NCBI GenBank assembly: GCA_023053685.1
Contig: JALIGW010000002.1
Span: 252,935,739 to 252,999,738, forward strand
Length of the DNA: 64,000 nucleotides
DNA from: Diadophis punctatus similis
Lineage: Eukaryota; Chordata; Lepidosauria; Squamata; Dipsadidae
Reading direction: 5' to 3'
The notes below the pieces were generated by a model, which saw only the letters and a list, made by a program, of their open reading frames with translations, did no database searches and was not told where the DNA came from. Shown here piece by piece: positions 34,201 to 45,106 of the stretch; position 1 is the first letter of the stretch, and each line of letters opens with the position of its first letter. The translations under genes were made by a program, and so were the position numbers.

Positions 34201-34982
34201 GTACACTTGTTGGTTATCAAGTCTAAATACAGAAGTAGACTTATTGTGGAAGACGATATTCCTTGTGCTCTTGCAAAGACTGGCCCGAGAATTTCTGATC
34301 TGGCATAATTACATATTGTTTTTGTGATTAATCGCTATGCTTTAATTATGTTCAATTTGTAACAATGAAAATACATCCTGCATATTAGATATTTACATTA
34401 CGATTCATAACAGTAGAAAAATTACAGTTATGAAGTAGCAACGAAAATAATTTTATGGCTGGGGGTCACGACAACATGAGGAACTATATTAAGGGGTCGC
34501 GGCATCTCCGCGCCAGTCGAGGGCGAGAGGGCAGACAGACGATTCCGACCCAGCTGTCCTCCTTCCCGCCATCGTGCACTGTGAAACTTAAGTGGTCGTT
34601 GGCTGGCCGTTCCCTCCCGTGACTCCCTTTCCCTTCGACACCAGTGGGAAGAAATTGCCACTGCGAGCAGGAGACAGGGGCGGCCACAGATGTCTTAAGC
34701 ACCGCCTTGTACTCTCCAGCGCGCAATCTTGCGATGCCCCACCCCTTAGCTGATGATGTCAAAGCTCAGCTGCCAGGCATCACAAACGCCTCTCACCGAA
34801 TGACACCTCTCCCGACCAATCAGAGGGCTCGGGCGAGTTGAGCCGATATGGCCAGGTTTGTGGCAGTGTGGGGGGGAGCTGAGGATGCCGGGGCGACCTC
34901 TGGGAAATGGTCGTTCGACCCCCAAAGGGGTCCCGACCCCCATGTTGGGAACCACTGGTATAAAGGTACAATATATAGCCGC

Positions 34983-35520
34983 ACATGTATTATATATAAT
35001 ATTATAATAAATATAATATAATATAATATAATAAATAAAATAAATAATACTATACTATACTATATTATACTATACTATACTATACTATACTATACTATAC
35101 TATACTATACTATACTATACTATACTATACTATACTATACTATACTATACTATACTATACTATACTATACTATACTGATATGATATGATATGATATGATG
35201 ATAATATAATATAATATAATATAATATAATATAATATAATATAATATAATATAATATAATATAATATAATATAATATAATATAATATAATATAATATAAT
35301 ATAATATAATATAATATAATATAATATGGTAATGTAATGTAATATAATATAATATAATATAATATAATATAATATAATATAATATAATATAATATAATAT
35401 AATATAATATAATATAATATAATATAATATAATATAATTAATATAATTAATATAATTAATATAATATAATTAATATAATATAATATAATTAATATTAATT
35501 AATTAACATAATTAATTAAC
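34983..35520. repeat. Compound A/T pentanucleotide microsatellite
   Basis: (ATAAT)n, then (ACTAT)n, (GATAT)n, (ATAAT)n again and an attaattaattaac end. It is the microsatellite of the epsilon module, displaced by the hAT, and joins the next module at 35,521. Confidence 0.93.
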
Positions 35521-36875
35521 CCTCTGGACCTGTGGCTCCCCCTGATCCCAAGAACCAAGGGGGTTCTATGCAAGGAGAAGGAGCTGCCACGAAGCCCCAC
35601 CCCCATTCATTGTGCAAACATTTCCTCTGTAGAGCAAGATTCCCACTTCTCTCCCACACTCACCTCTGATCCAAGGATTCCCAGCCTGGATTTGAAGATT
35701 AGCTACACTTTGGAATCCATCCTGATATAGAGGAACAACAAAGTATACTCTCTGGGCTTCATTTTGACCTGCAAGGGGAGAATTGACTTGAAATGAAGGC
35801 ACAAACACACACACCCTCTCTCTCTCACACACACACACACAAACACACACACATATTAAGTTGCCCCAATATTTTTCAAGAGATTCCCTTTTACTTTTGT
35901 ATGATGAAGTAGTTGAAAGCAAGTAAAGAAAGGATGGTGGTTTTGGAGTACATATGGGAATGACGGGAGGAGCCAGTCCCCCCCAAAACCCATAATCCAA
36001 ACTCTCCCCACTCCCCCAATTCTTTCTTCAGGGGGAGGGCCTCCCTCTCACCCCTCACTTCAAATGCTGAGGGAGCCAAGATGGAGGCAGGTGGGAGGGA
36101 AAGGCCCAAGGAGTCTTGAGTCCTCCGGACACTGACCTCCGAATCCAGGGGGTCCTCCTGGTAGGGGAGACAGAAGGAGGGACACCTCCAGTCTACGGGG
36201 TCCTGCAACAAGGAACAGAGGGAGAATTATCCAGTTGACCCCAAATCAGGGTATTGCTTCAGCACCAGTGCCCTCTGTTGGTTACAACTGGTACTGTATT
36301 CTCATTTCTAAGCTCGACTTCCTTTCCGAACTTTCCCCAAATTCCGACTCATCTCGGGAATGAGATCCCGGCTTCCTAAAGCCTGACTTTGCTCAGCCAA
36401 TGAACAAATGTGACACCCGAGGGCAACAGTGAGAATCGGGTGGAAAAGAATGCAAACAGCCTTCACGCCACCCGCTCCCCTCCTTCCCTTGTTCAGATGG
36501 TTAAGAAGCAGGCAGGGGAAGCAATTTGTTCCCCCGTTCCCTTCCCTTCCTTCCTTCCTTCCCTTCCTTCCTTCCTTCCCTTCCCCTTCCCCTTCCCCTC
36601 CTCTTTCCCCGCCACCCCTTAAATATACTTCATTTGTTTGTGTGGAATTTAGATCAGCCGCCCCTCAGTCTTGGAGGGGCCCTGCCTGGGCAACGTATAA
36701 TGTAAACATTAAAAGCTAAAATTGTATAAAAGTACAAAATATATCAATGAAAGGATCCGCTCAGGCACCGCTCCCCCTCCTCCCCCTCTGTGACTGTTCG
36801 CAGGCAGATCGCAGCCCCTCCCACCTGCCTTTGGCACCCAGCGAGGAATTCGAAATGAGCCAAAGTGGTCAATGG
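35521..36875 (+). repeat. Local module alpha (young copy)
   Basis: Starts ccctctggacctgtggctcc and ends tgagccaaagtggtcaatgg at a microsatellite. It is nearly identical to 52,681-54,068 and 54,667-56,059. It contains a (CA)n tract (35,829), a CCTT-rich tract (36,540-36,610) and ttaaatatacttcatttg. The minus strand holds a short frame with splice-like borders (36,146-36,211). Alpha shares several variants with gamma against beta, for example attctttcttcag. Confidence 0.9.
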
Positions 36876-37012
36876 GATATGATAATGATAATGATAATGA
36901 TAATGATAATGATAATGATAATGATAATGATAATGATAATGATAATGATAATGATAATGATAATGATAATGATAATGATAATGATAATGATAATGATAAT
37001 GATCCTGATCCT
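36876..37012. repeat. (GATAAT)n microsatellite
   Basis: About 22 hexamers, in the position where the sister modules have (TAA)n. The R4 LINE lies directly after it. Confidence 0.95.
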
Positions 37013-37207
37013 GCCTTTTGCCATCAACAGGCAGTTAGATTGCTCCCCCCCATCCCTGATCCTGCCTTTTGCCATCAACAGGCAGTTAGATTGCTTCCCC
37101 ACCCCCATTCCGCCATTGCTGGTCCCAAGCCCGGATGAGAAAGGAGGAGGGTTGGGGTCAGGTTGGCAACCTGGCCTCATAAAAAAAAACTCTCCAACCC
37201 ACATAAC

Positions 37208-40027
37208 ATGGTGAAACAAATGAAGAAAAATTCTATACCGCATCGGTCGTCATGCGGGTTAACAAGGGCCGCGGCGGATGTTGAGGTCCCTGGACATCCG
37301 TCGACAAATGGGCTTCAAGTGGACCAGCCAACAAAATGACAAAAATATAGTGCAGATGAAAATCGTGCCATAATGGCCTGTTATTACAACTCAGAGCCAG
37401 AAAGAAGAGGTTATTTGAAGCGAATGCATGAACTATGGAAACAACAATATCCAGTTTCAAATGTTAGCGAACAACAACTAGCAGATCAAAGACGATTTAT
37501 TATACGAAATAATGTGTTCAGTGAAGTTGAACTTGAAGAAATTCAGACAAACTGCCAACTTAAAAAAATAACACCACCAGTGGAAACAATGGAAACTCAC
37601 AAAACAACTGAAGACATCACACTGGAGCTTCCAACAGAAGAAACTGTTAGTGGAGAAGTAATAGCACCACTACCAGAACCAGTCATGATTGAACCAATTG
37701 ATGAACTAACTCAAAAACAAAAGGATTTGAAGGACAAAATCATGGAGCATGTACTGTCTAATGAGGAAAGGCAACATTTACCATCATTAAAAACTGTGCC
37801 TAAGAAAAACTTGGCACCTATAATGAGAATGGTTAATGCAGTACTTTCAACAATTGAATCGGCATCCATCTTAGAAACAAATCAGTTAATGTACAGTGCA
37901 GCTGCAATAGTCACTAATGAACTAGGTATTAAAAACAAAGCACCTTGTCGCAAGGCAGAAAAAGCATCAAAACCAAAGTGGAAAATTCGACTGGAACAAA
38001 AAATCAAAAAACTCAGAACAGATGCTAGCAATTTAAAAAATATGAATGAACAACGGCTAAAAAATAGCAAGATCATGGATCAATTAGCCAGAAGATACAG
38101 GCTTGATACAAGGAAAATTGAAGAAGCACTTGAAATTGTAAAACAGCAAATAACAGCAATAGCCAGAAAAATTGAAATATATGATGCAAGAATCATTCAG
38201 TACAAGCAAAATCAGCAATTTCGATCAGATCAAAGACATTTCTACCAAAGCCTTAATGCAAATGACAATTTCAAAAGTGAAAAACCAGAAAAGCAAGCCA
38301 CAGTTGAATTCTGGAAAGAACTGTGGGAAAATGCAAAGGATTACAATAAGGAAGCAAAGTGGATACAAGACTTTGAGAAAAGTGTTGGCAAGAAGCAAAT
38401 GCAAGTAATAGAAATAACAACTGAGATGGTCAAAAATCAAGTAAAAAAAGTAAAGAACTGGACATCACCTGGAAATGACCAATTACATGGTTTCTGGCTC
38501 AAATATCTGACCAGTTGGCATGCAATATTGGCCAAGCAACTGAACGAAATTCTACAAAATGGTCAAATTGATGAATGGTTGACAACTGGAAAAACATACT
38601 TGATTCAGAAAGATGCAACTAAAGGAACAACACCTGGAAACTACAGACCAATAACATGCTTGCCAACAACCTTCAAATTACTCACCGGGATAATTGCAGA
38701 TAACATAATGGATTATATGGAAACAAATAACATCTTGCCAGTAGAGCAAAAAGGCAACAAAAGAAGGAGCAGGGGCACAAAAGATCAGCTCCTAATTGAC
38801 AAAATGATACTAGAAAACTGTAAGAACAGAAAAACGAACTTGAATATGGTCTGGATTGATTACAAAAAGGCGTATGACTCACTGCCACACAGCTGGATCA
38901 TCAAATGCTTAGAAACTATTGGCATCAGCAAAAATATTACATCATTCACTGAAAAAGCGATGAAACAATGGAGAACTGAGTTGGCAGTAGGGAATGAGAA
39001 CTATGGAATGGTTAATATCAAGAGAGGAATTTTTCAGGGAGATTCACTTTCACCCCTCCTCTTCATCATCGCAATGATCCCACTATCAGTAATCTCAAAA
39101 AAAACAAAACTTGGATACCAAATAGCCAAAGACGCCGAAAAAATTTCACATTTATTGTATATGGATGATTTGAAACTGTATGGAAAATCAGAAATAGAAA
39201 TCCAATCACTGACCAACACAGTCCTAATATTCAGCACAGATATCTCAATGCAGTTTGGCATGGAAAAATGTGCCACTGTATCTATGAAAAGGGGCAAAAT
39301 CACTACATGTGACGGAATTGAAATGCCCAATGGCCAATTAATTAAATGCAACCAAAATGAAGCCTATAAATATCTGGGCATTCTGCAGTTGGATAACATC
39401 AGACATGGAGAAGTGAAAACTATCATCAGAAGAGAGTACACCAACAGAATTAGGAAAATTTTGAAATCTAAATTAAATGGTGGAAACACCATCAAGGCCA
39501 TGAATATCTGGGAAATACCAGTCACAAGATACACGGCTGGTATAATTAACTGGACACAAGCTGATTTGGACATTTTGGACCGAAACACCAGAAAACTAAT
39601 GACAATGCACTACAGTTTACATCCACGTAGTGACACTGATAGACTTTACCTGCCCAGAAAATCAGGTGGCAGAGGACTACTACAACTGTAGTAGTACAGT
39701 CTTCTTCAACTGTAAAGCAAACAGTTGAAGAAGAAAAGCATGCATTGGCGGATTATTTAAAAGAAAGTCAAGAACATCTATTAATTGAAGTAAAGAACAA
39801 AAATCTACTGAAGGTCCAACAGACGAAACAAGAATACAGAAAAAATGTGATAAAATCAAGAATGGAGAGTTGGCAAAATAAAGCATTACATGGCCAATTT
39901 CTGGAAAAAATAAAAGACAAAGTGGACAGTGAAAAAACTTGGTTATGGTTAACATCTGGTACTTTAAAGAAAGAAACAGAATCATTGATCCTGGCCGCAC
40001 AAGAACAGGCAATTCGTACAAATTTAA
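37208..40027 (+). pseudogene. R4 LINE polyprotein, N-terminal and RT part
   Basis: A frame from ATG 37,208 has a TGA near 37,337 and is then open as a 772-codon stretch from ATG 37,373 to 39,691. The N-terminal Tyr-rich motif CYYNSEPERRGY, basic helices, RT blocks (NYRPITCLPT, WIDYKKAYDSLP, GIFQGDSLSPLLF) and the catalytic YMDD near 39,157 are visible. The thumb ends GGRGLLQL. A frameshift near 39,690-39,720 moves the next part (ADYLKESQEH...) to another frame, and the L2 cuts it at about 40,027. RT and target-primed integration are the known roles of this family; this copy cannot make an intact protein. Confidence 0.85.
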
Positions 40028-40029
40028 TT

Positions 40030-43000
40030 TAATTTAATTTTAATAAACGTTCTTATAGGCCGCCCAATCCCGTGGGACTCAGGGCGGCGTACAATAGGAT
40101 AAGAAACGTACAATAAAACAATTGTCATAGTTTAAAATTAAAAAGCATAGTTAAAACAATTATAAAAACAACATTCATCGGGGGAATCTGATCTTCCTAT
40201 TCACCCCGCTTGCCGGAAGAGCCAAGTTTTTATGGCTTTACGGAAGGCCAGCAGGGTGGGGATAGTCCGGATCTCTGGTGGGAGTTGGTTCCAGAGGGAC
40301 GGGGCTCCCACAGAGAAGGCTCTCCCCCGTGGCCCCGCCAACCGACATTGTTTGGCCGATGGGACCCGGAGGAGGCCATCTCTATGGGACCTAATCGGTC
40401 GTAGGGAGGTATGTGGTAGGATGCGGTCCCGAAGGTAACCTGGCCCTGAGCCATGTAGGGCTTTAAAGGTCAAAACCAATGCCTTAAATTGCGACCGGAG
40501 ACTAATTGGCAGCCAATGCAGCTGGCGAAGAATAGGTGTTACGTGGGTGTATCTCGGTACACCCACTACAGCTCGCGCAGCTGCATTCTGTACCAGTTGG
40601 AGTCTCCGGATGCTCTTTGAGGGTAGCCCCATGTAGAGCGTGTTACAGTAGTCTAGCCGTGAGGTGACAAGGGCATGAGTGACTGTGAGCAAAGCCTCCC
40701 TCTCCAAGTAAGGTCGCAATTGGTGCACAAGACGGATTTGTGCAAAGGTCCCCCTAGCCACAGCTGAAAGATGTTGCTCCAATTTTAGCTGTGGATCTAG
40801 GAGGACACCCAAATTGCGGACCTGTTCCGAGGGAGTCAATTTTTCTCCCCCCAGAACCAAGGAGGGACAGTCGACATAGTCCTTGGGGGGCAATATCCAG
40901 AGCCACTCAGTCTTGTCTGTGTTGAGCCTGAGTCTATTCACTCCCATCCAGACCCTCACATCATCCAGGCAGCGGCACATTACATCAACTGCTTCACTGA
41001 ACTGACACGGGGTGGAGATGTACAACTGGGTATCGTCAGCATACTGCTGATACCTCACCCCGTGTCGTCGGATGATATCACCCAGCGGTTTCATGTAAAT
41101 GTTAAACAGGATGGGTGAGAGGACTGAGCCCTGTGGCACCCCGCAAACCAGGGGCCTAGGGGCCGACCTCTGCCCTCCTGTCAACACCGACTGCGTCCTG
41201 TCAGAGAGGTAGGAGGAGAACCACCGTAAAACAGTGCCTCCCACTCCCACCTCCCCAAGACGACGCAGAAGGATACCATGGTCAATGGTATCGAAAGCTG
41301 CTGAGAGGTCAAGTAACACCAGGATGGAGGAATGACCCCCATCCCGTGCTCGCCAGAGATCATCCATCAGCGCGACCAAAGCAGTCTCCGTACTGTAGCC
41401 GCGCCTGAAACCCGATTGAAAGGGATCCAGATAATCAGTATCCTCCAATAGCCGCAGGAGTTGGAGCGACACCACTTTCTCAACAACTTTACCCAAGAAG
41501 GGTAAGTTGGAGACTGGACGGAAGTTCTTTAAATCCACTGGGTCCAGGGAAGGCTTCTTGAGGAGGGGCCTCACCACCGCAGCTTTTAAGGGCTGCGGGA
41601 TGGACCCCTCTCTCAAAGATGCGATCACAACAGCCTGGAGCCAGCCGCGTGTCACCTCCCTGCTGGCCGAAACCAGCCAGGAGGGGCACGGGTCCAATAA
41701 ACAAGTGGAGGCGCTCATCGCTCCTATGGCCTTGTCTACATCATCAGGAGTGACAGGCTCAAACTCATCCCATATAACAGGACTAAGACTAGCCCCCGTC
41801 ATCTCGGCTTGCCCTGTCCAAATGGAGTCCAGGTCTGTCCGAATCTGAACGACTTTATCCGCCAGAAACTGAGAAAATTCCTCAGCTCTGCCCTGCAAGG
41901 GATCTTCAGCTCCCTCCTTGGCTAGAAGGGAGCGAGTCACCCTAAACAGGGCGGCTGGGCGGGAGTTGGCGGACGCAATAAGGGCGGAAAAATGCGAACA
42001 TTTTGCCGCCCGTATCGCCACTAACTAAGATTTAATGCAAGTTCTTAAAAGTGTCCGGTCAGACTCAGCTTTACTGGCTCTCCATCGTCGCTCTAGGCGT
42101 CTCTTTAGGCGCTTCATCTCCCGGAGATCCTCAGTAAACCAAGGCGCCCTCCGGGATCCGCTGCCACGGAGAGGCCGCAAATGCGCAATCCGATCTAAAG
42201 CCCCCGTTGCCGCCTGATTCCAGGCAGTCACTAGAGCCTCAGATGAATCGTGTACCAGGGAGTCAGGTATTTCCCCAAGTTCCCTCTGAAATCCTTCAGA
42301 TTCCATTAGGCGCCTGGGGCGGAACCACTTAATCAGTCCCGCCTCCTTGCGGTGGAGGAGTGGTGCCATGAAATCCAACCTCAGAAGGAAATGATCTGAC
42401 CACGACAAGGGTACTGTGACTAAACCCCTCAGCCTCAGATCATCTCTCCACTGCCCCGAGAGAAACACAAGGTCAAGCGTGTGACCTCCCTCATGAGTCG
42501 GACCCTGAACTACTTGGGTCAGGTCCATGGTTGTCATGGAAGCCATGAACTCCTGGACTGCCTCCGAGGTTTCACCGGGTGATGGCAGGTTGAAGTCCCC
42601 CAGCACCATCAACCTGGGGAACTCAATCGCCAGCCCTGCTACCGCCTCGAGCAGAACAGGCAGGGCCTTTGCAACGCAGCTAGGAGGCAAGTACGTTAGC
42701 AGAAGGCCCACCTGAACCCCTAAGTCCAACTTCAGAAGGAGCGTCTCACACCCAACAATCTCCGGGGCGGGGCTCCTTCGAGGATTTAGGTTCTGGCGAG
42801 CTATAATTGCCACTCCTCCACCCCTTCCCTGGGGTCGCGGCTGATGCTGAACTGAGAACCCGTCCGGGCACATCTCGGAGAGGGAAACCCCCCCTCCTGG
42901 CCTAGCCAGGTCTCAGTAATACATGCCAGGTCCGCCCCCTCTTCCAGGATTAAATCCCGTACAAGGGGGGCCTTGTTAGTAATCGACCTGGCATTCAACA

Positions 43001-43446
43001 GCAGCAGCTTGAGCCCAGGGCCCTGACATCCCTGGTTACCAGGTACTCGGGCTGAGCTAGATGGAACCAAACCAGAGGGGCCAGAACAAGGAATCGCTTG
43101 AAGATAGCGAATTCTCGTTCCCCGAGAGCGGCCTACCCCCCTGCTCCCGCCATACCTACCTCTCCCTGTTATGACCTTAATACTCCCGTCCCCCCTCACA
43201 CCAGAGATCCCCTCCCCTCCCCCACTGGTCCCCCTCTCTCCCAGCAGGCCATGCATCCCAGTCATACTGAGCCTGGGGATGGACTGGAACCCCCCTCTGC
43301 TTCTGTTTACACACTCAGCAGAGGGGGGTAAAGAACCAATCCCCAGCTCACTCATTCAGCCACTAACAGCCACACAATCTCTATCAACCAATCATAACAC
43401 ATTCATAACCCAAACCATTAATAAAAATCACAATACTTCCGGGGGT
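40030..43446 (-). mobile_element. L2-type LINE 1, antisense, inserted in R4
   Basis: The 3' end lies at low coordinates: a short (AATTA)n tail, then gccgcccaatcccgtgggac as LINE tail. The coding region runs 40,201-43,355 and the 5' end is near 43,446. It exactly separates the RT and endonuclease halves of the R4 frame. Confidence 0.85.
40201..43355 (-). pseudogene. L2-type LINE 1 ORF2 (endonuclease + RT), broken
   Basis: On the minus strand the AP-endonuclease begins LKLLLLNARSITNKAPLVRD (with ITETWLG), shifts frame near 42,890 in a G/C run, and continues (GDFNLPSP, SWSDHFLL) to a TAG at 42,025-42,027. After one stop the same frame continues as a 606-codon RT (NFRPVSNLPFLGKVVEKVV, DLSAAFDTIDH, GVPQGSVLSPILFNIYM, YADDTQLY), ending WLFRQAG at 40,201. 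The motifs fit the CR1/L2 group, L2 side. The same stop and frameshift occur in the second copy, so they predate the duplication. Confidence 0.85.
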
Positions 43447-44102
43447 TAAAATCAATAGAAACAATAGGAGGCAGATGCAGGCAACCTCCAAATGCCATAA
43501 AGGCCAAAATTGATAAATCTTCAAATGATGCTAAATGCAGTTTATGCAAGAAAGTTGATGAAACTGTAGCCCATGTGCTCAGCTGCTGCAAAAAAATCAC
43601 GCAGACTGATTACAAATTACGGCACAACTCTGTTGCACAAATGATCCACTGGAATTTATGCAAAAATTATAACATCCATACTGCTACAAACTGGTGGGAA
43701 CACAAGCCTGAAAAAGTCACTGAAAATCAGATAGTCAAGATCTTGTGGGATTTTCGTATACAAACAGACAAGGTACTGGCGCATAATACACCAGACATCA
43801 CGCTGGTCGAGAAAAACAAGGTGACTATCATTGACATTGCAATACCAGGGGATAGCAAGGTCGATGAAAAGGAACACGAAAAAATCGCAAAATACCAGGA
43901 CTTAAAAATCGAAATCCAACGATTATGGCACAAACCAGCAGTGGTAATTCCAGTAGTGATTGGAACACTGGGTGCTATCCCAAAAGCACTGGAATTACAT
44001 TTAAAACAGCTCAAAATTGACAAAATCACCATCAGTCAAATGCAGAAAGCCGCACTGCTCGGTTCCGCGCATATACTTCGAAAATACATTACGACATCCT
44101 AG
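43447..44102 (+). pseudogene. R4 LINE C-terminal zinc finger and restriction-like endonuclease
   Basis: The frame resumes after the L2 (GGRCRQPPNAIKAKIDKS). A C-x2-C-x7-H-x4-C finger (CSLCKKVDETVAHVLSC) is followed by the restriction-enzyme-like endonuclease with TPDITLVEKNKVTIIDIAIP, the PD-(D/E)xK-type core. It ends KYITTS at 44,102. In R2/R4 LINEs this domain nicks the target. This part is open but separated from its RT by 3.4 kb of L2. Confidence 0.85.
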
Positions 44103-44173
44103 GCCCCTGGGTGGGGCTCGACTAGTAATCAATGCCAAATCCGACGAAACAACTCGCCGCTGTGATACAATTG

Positions 44174-44313
<140 letters not shown>

Positions 44314-44397
44314 CAGAGTTGGAAGGGACCTTGGAGGTCTTCTAGTCCAACCCCCTGCTTAGGCAGGAAACCCTACACTACTTCAGAGAGACAAATG
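44314..44397 (-). mobile_element. CR1 3' tail, ~85 bp, antisense
   Basis: cagagttggaagggaccttg to cactacttcagag is the reverse of a CR1 3' UTR. The same fragment sits in the same place in every module (30,105; 54,213; 56,202; 60,790), so it was part of the ancestral module. Confidence 0.8.
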
Positions 44398-44723
44398 GCA
44401 CGGAGCGTATAAAAACTGCATAAACCGTAAAAAGGTACAATATATAGCCGCACATGTATTATATATAATATTATAATAAATATAATATAATATAATAAAT
44501 ATAATAAATATAATAAATATAATATGATCTGTCCCAAAAAGATGTACTTTCTGTGCAGAATGACTTCCAGAGCTTGGGGTACGAACTTAGTAGTATAGGT
44601 TGTAGGCTTATCTTTTCAGAGGTTTTACCAGTATATAAGGAACAAAAAGGGAAAGGCCAACGTGTAGCAGAGTTTAATGTGTGGTGTAAAAGGGAAGGCT
44701 TTGGTTTTATTAGTCATGATATC

Positions 44724-44989
44724 TGTTGGAATATTCATGACTGGGAGAGCCATGTGATTGAGTCAGCCAATCTGGCTGAAGTGTTATTTGAGCATGTCCA
44801 GAAACTTAGCAAGAAGAAGGGTGTGGTTTACTCTGTCCACCATTAAAGCTTGCTGTGAAAACATCTCAACATGTGATCTGAAACAAAGTGTGGTATTGTT
44901 AATGTTTTATTCTACTTATAAAGAAGTTATTTGAATCAGCAAAATGCAGTTATCTTCTGAAGCTTCTGATTTATTGCGTAACTCTGACA
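44724..44989 (+). repeat. Copia B 5' LTR, 266 bp
   Basis: Starts tgttggaatattcatgac and ends gcgtaactctgaca, with TG...CA tips. It differs from the 3' LTR only at position 99 (T here, C at 49,178). Confidence 0.95.
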
Positions 44990-45003
44990 GGTTATGGGCC
45001 CAG
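44990..45003 (+). promoter_or_regulatory. Primer-binding site, initiator tRNA-Met half-molecule type
   Basis: ggttatgggcccag follows the LTR directly. It is complementary to the anticodon stem-loop of initiator tRNA-Met (ctgggcccataacc), the primer arrangement known from Drosophila copia. Confidence 0.8.
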
Positions 45004-45106
45004 AAATCGCTCAAGAAGTAAAGTTAAAAACTGCATTGTAATTTAAAGCTGATAAGAAGCTGTCTGTGTTGTTAAAGGAACAGGCAGAGAAGAAAAATAA
45101 AGCAGG

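Larger units (their letters stand above)
31213..34957. mobile_element. hAT DNA transposon, 3.7 kb, with captured host sequence
   Basis: It is bounded by the perfect 8 bp target duplication gtataaag (31,205-31,212 and 34,958-34,965), with tips cagtggttcccaacatgg and its inverse. The arms 31,213-31,653 and 34,505-34,957 are inverted copies of each other, far longer than usual hAT termini. Next to the right arm, 34,374-34,503 resembles a SPIN-like hAT 3' end (acgattcataacagtag, ggggtcgcggcat). No hAT transposase is visible. The module at 44,405-44,440 shows the equivalent site unoccupied (accgtaaaaaggtacaa). The interior holds a kinase exon, GGAA repeats and a small MITE. Confidence 0.88.

Noticed and set aside
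36869..37243. Frames of repeated Ile-Ile or Asn-Asp at microsatellites (also 29,769, 44,122, 52,428, 54,272, 56,276)
   Set aside because: Pure microsatellite translations.
42035..43449. Plus-strand frames inside the L2-type LINE (also 58,505-59,919)
   Set aside because: Shadows of the minus-strand ORF2.
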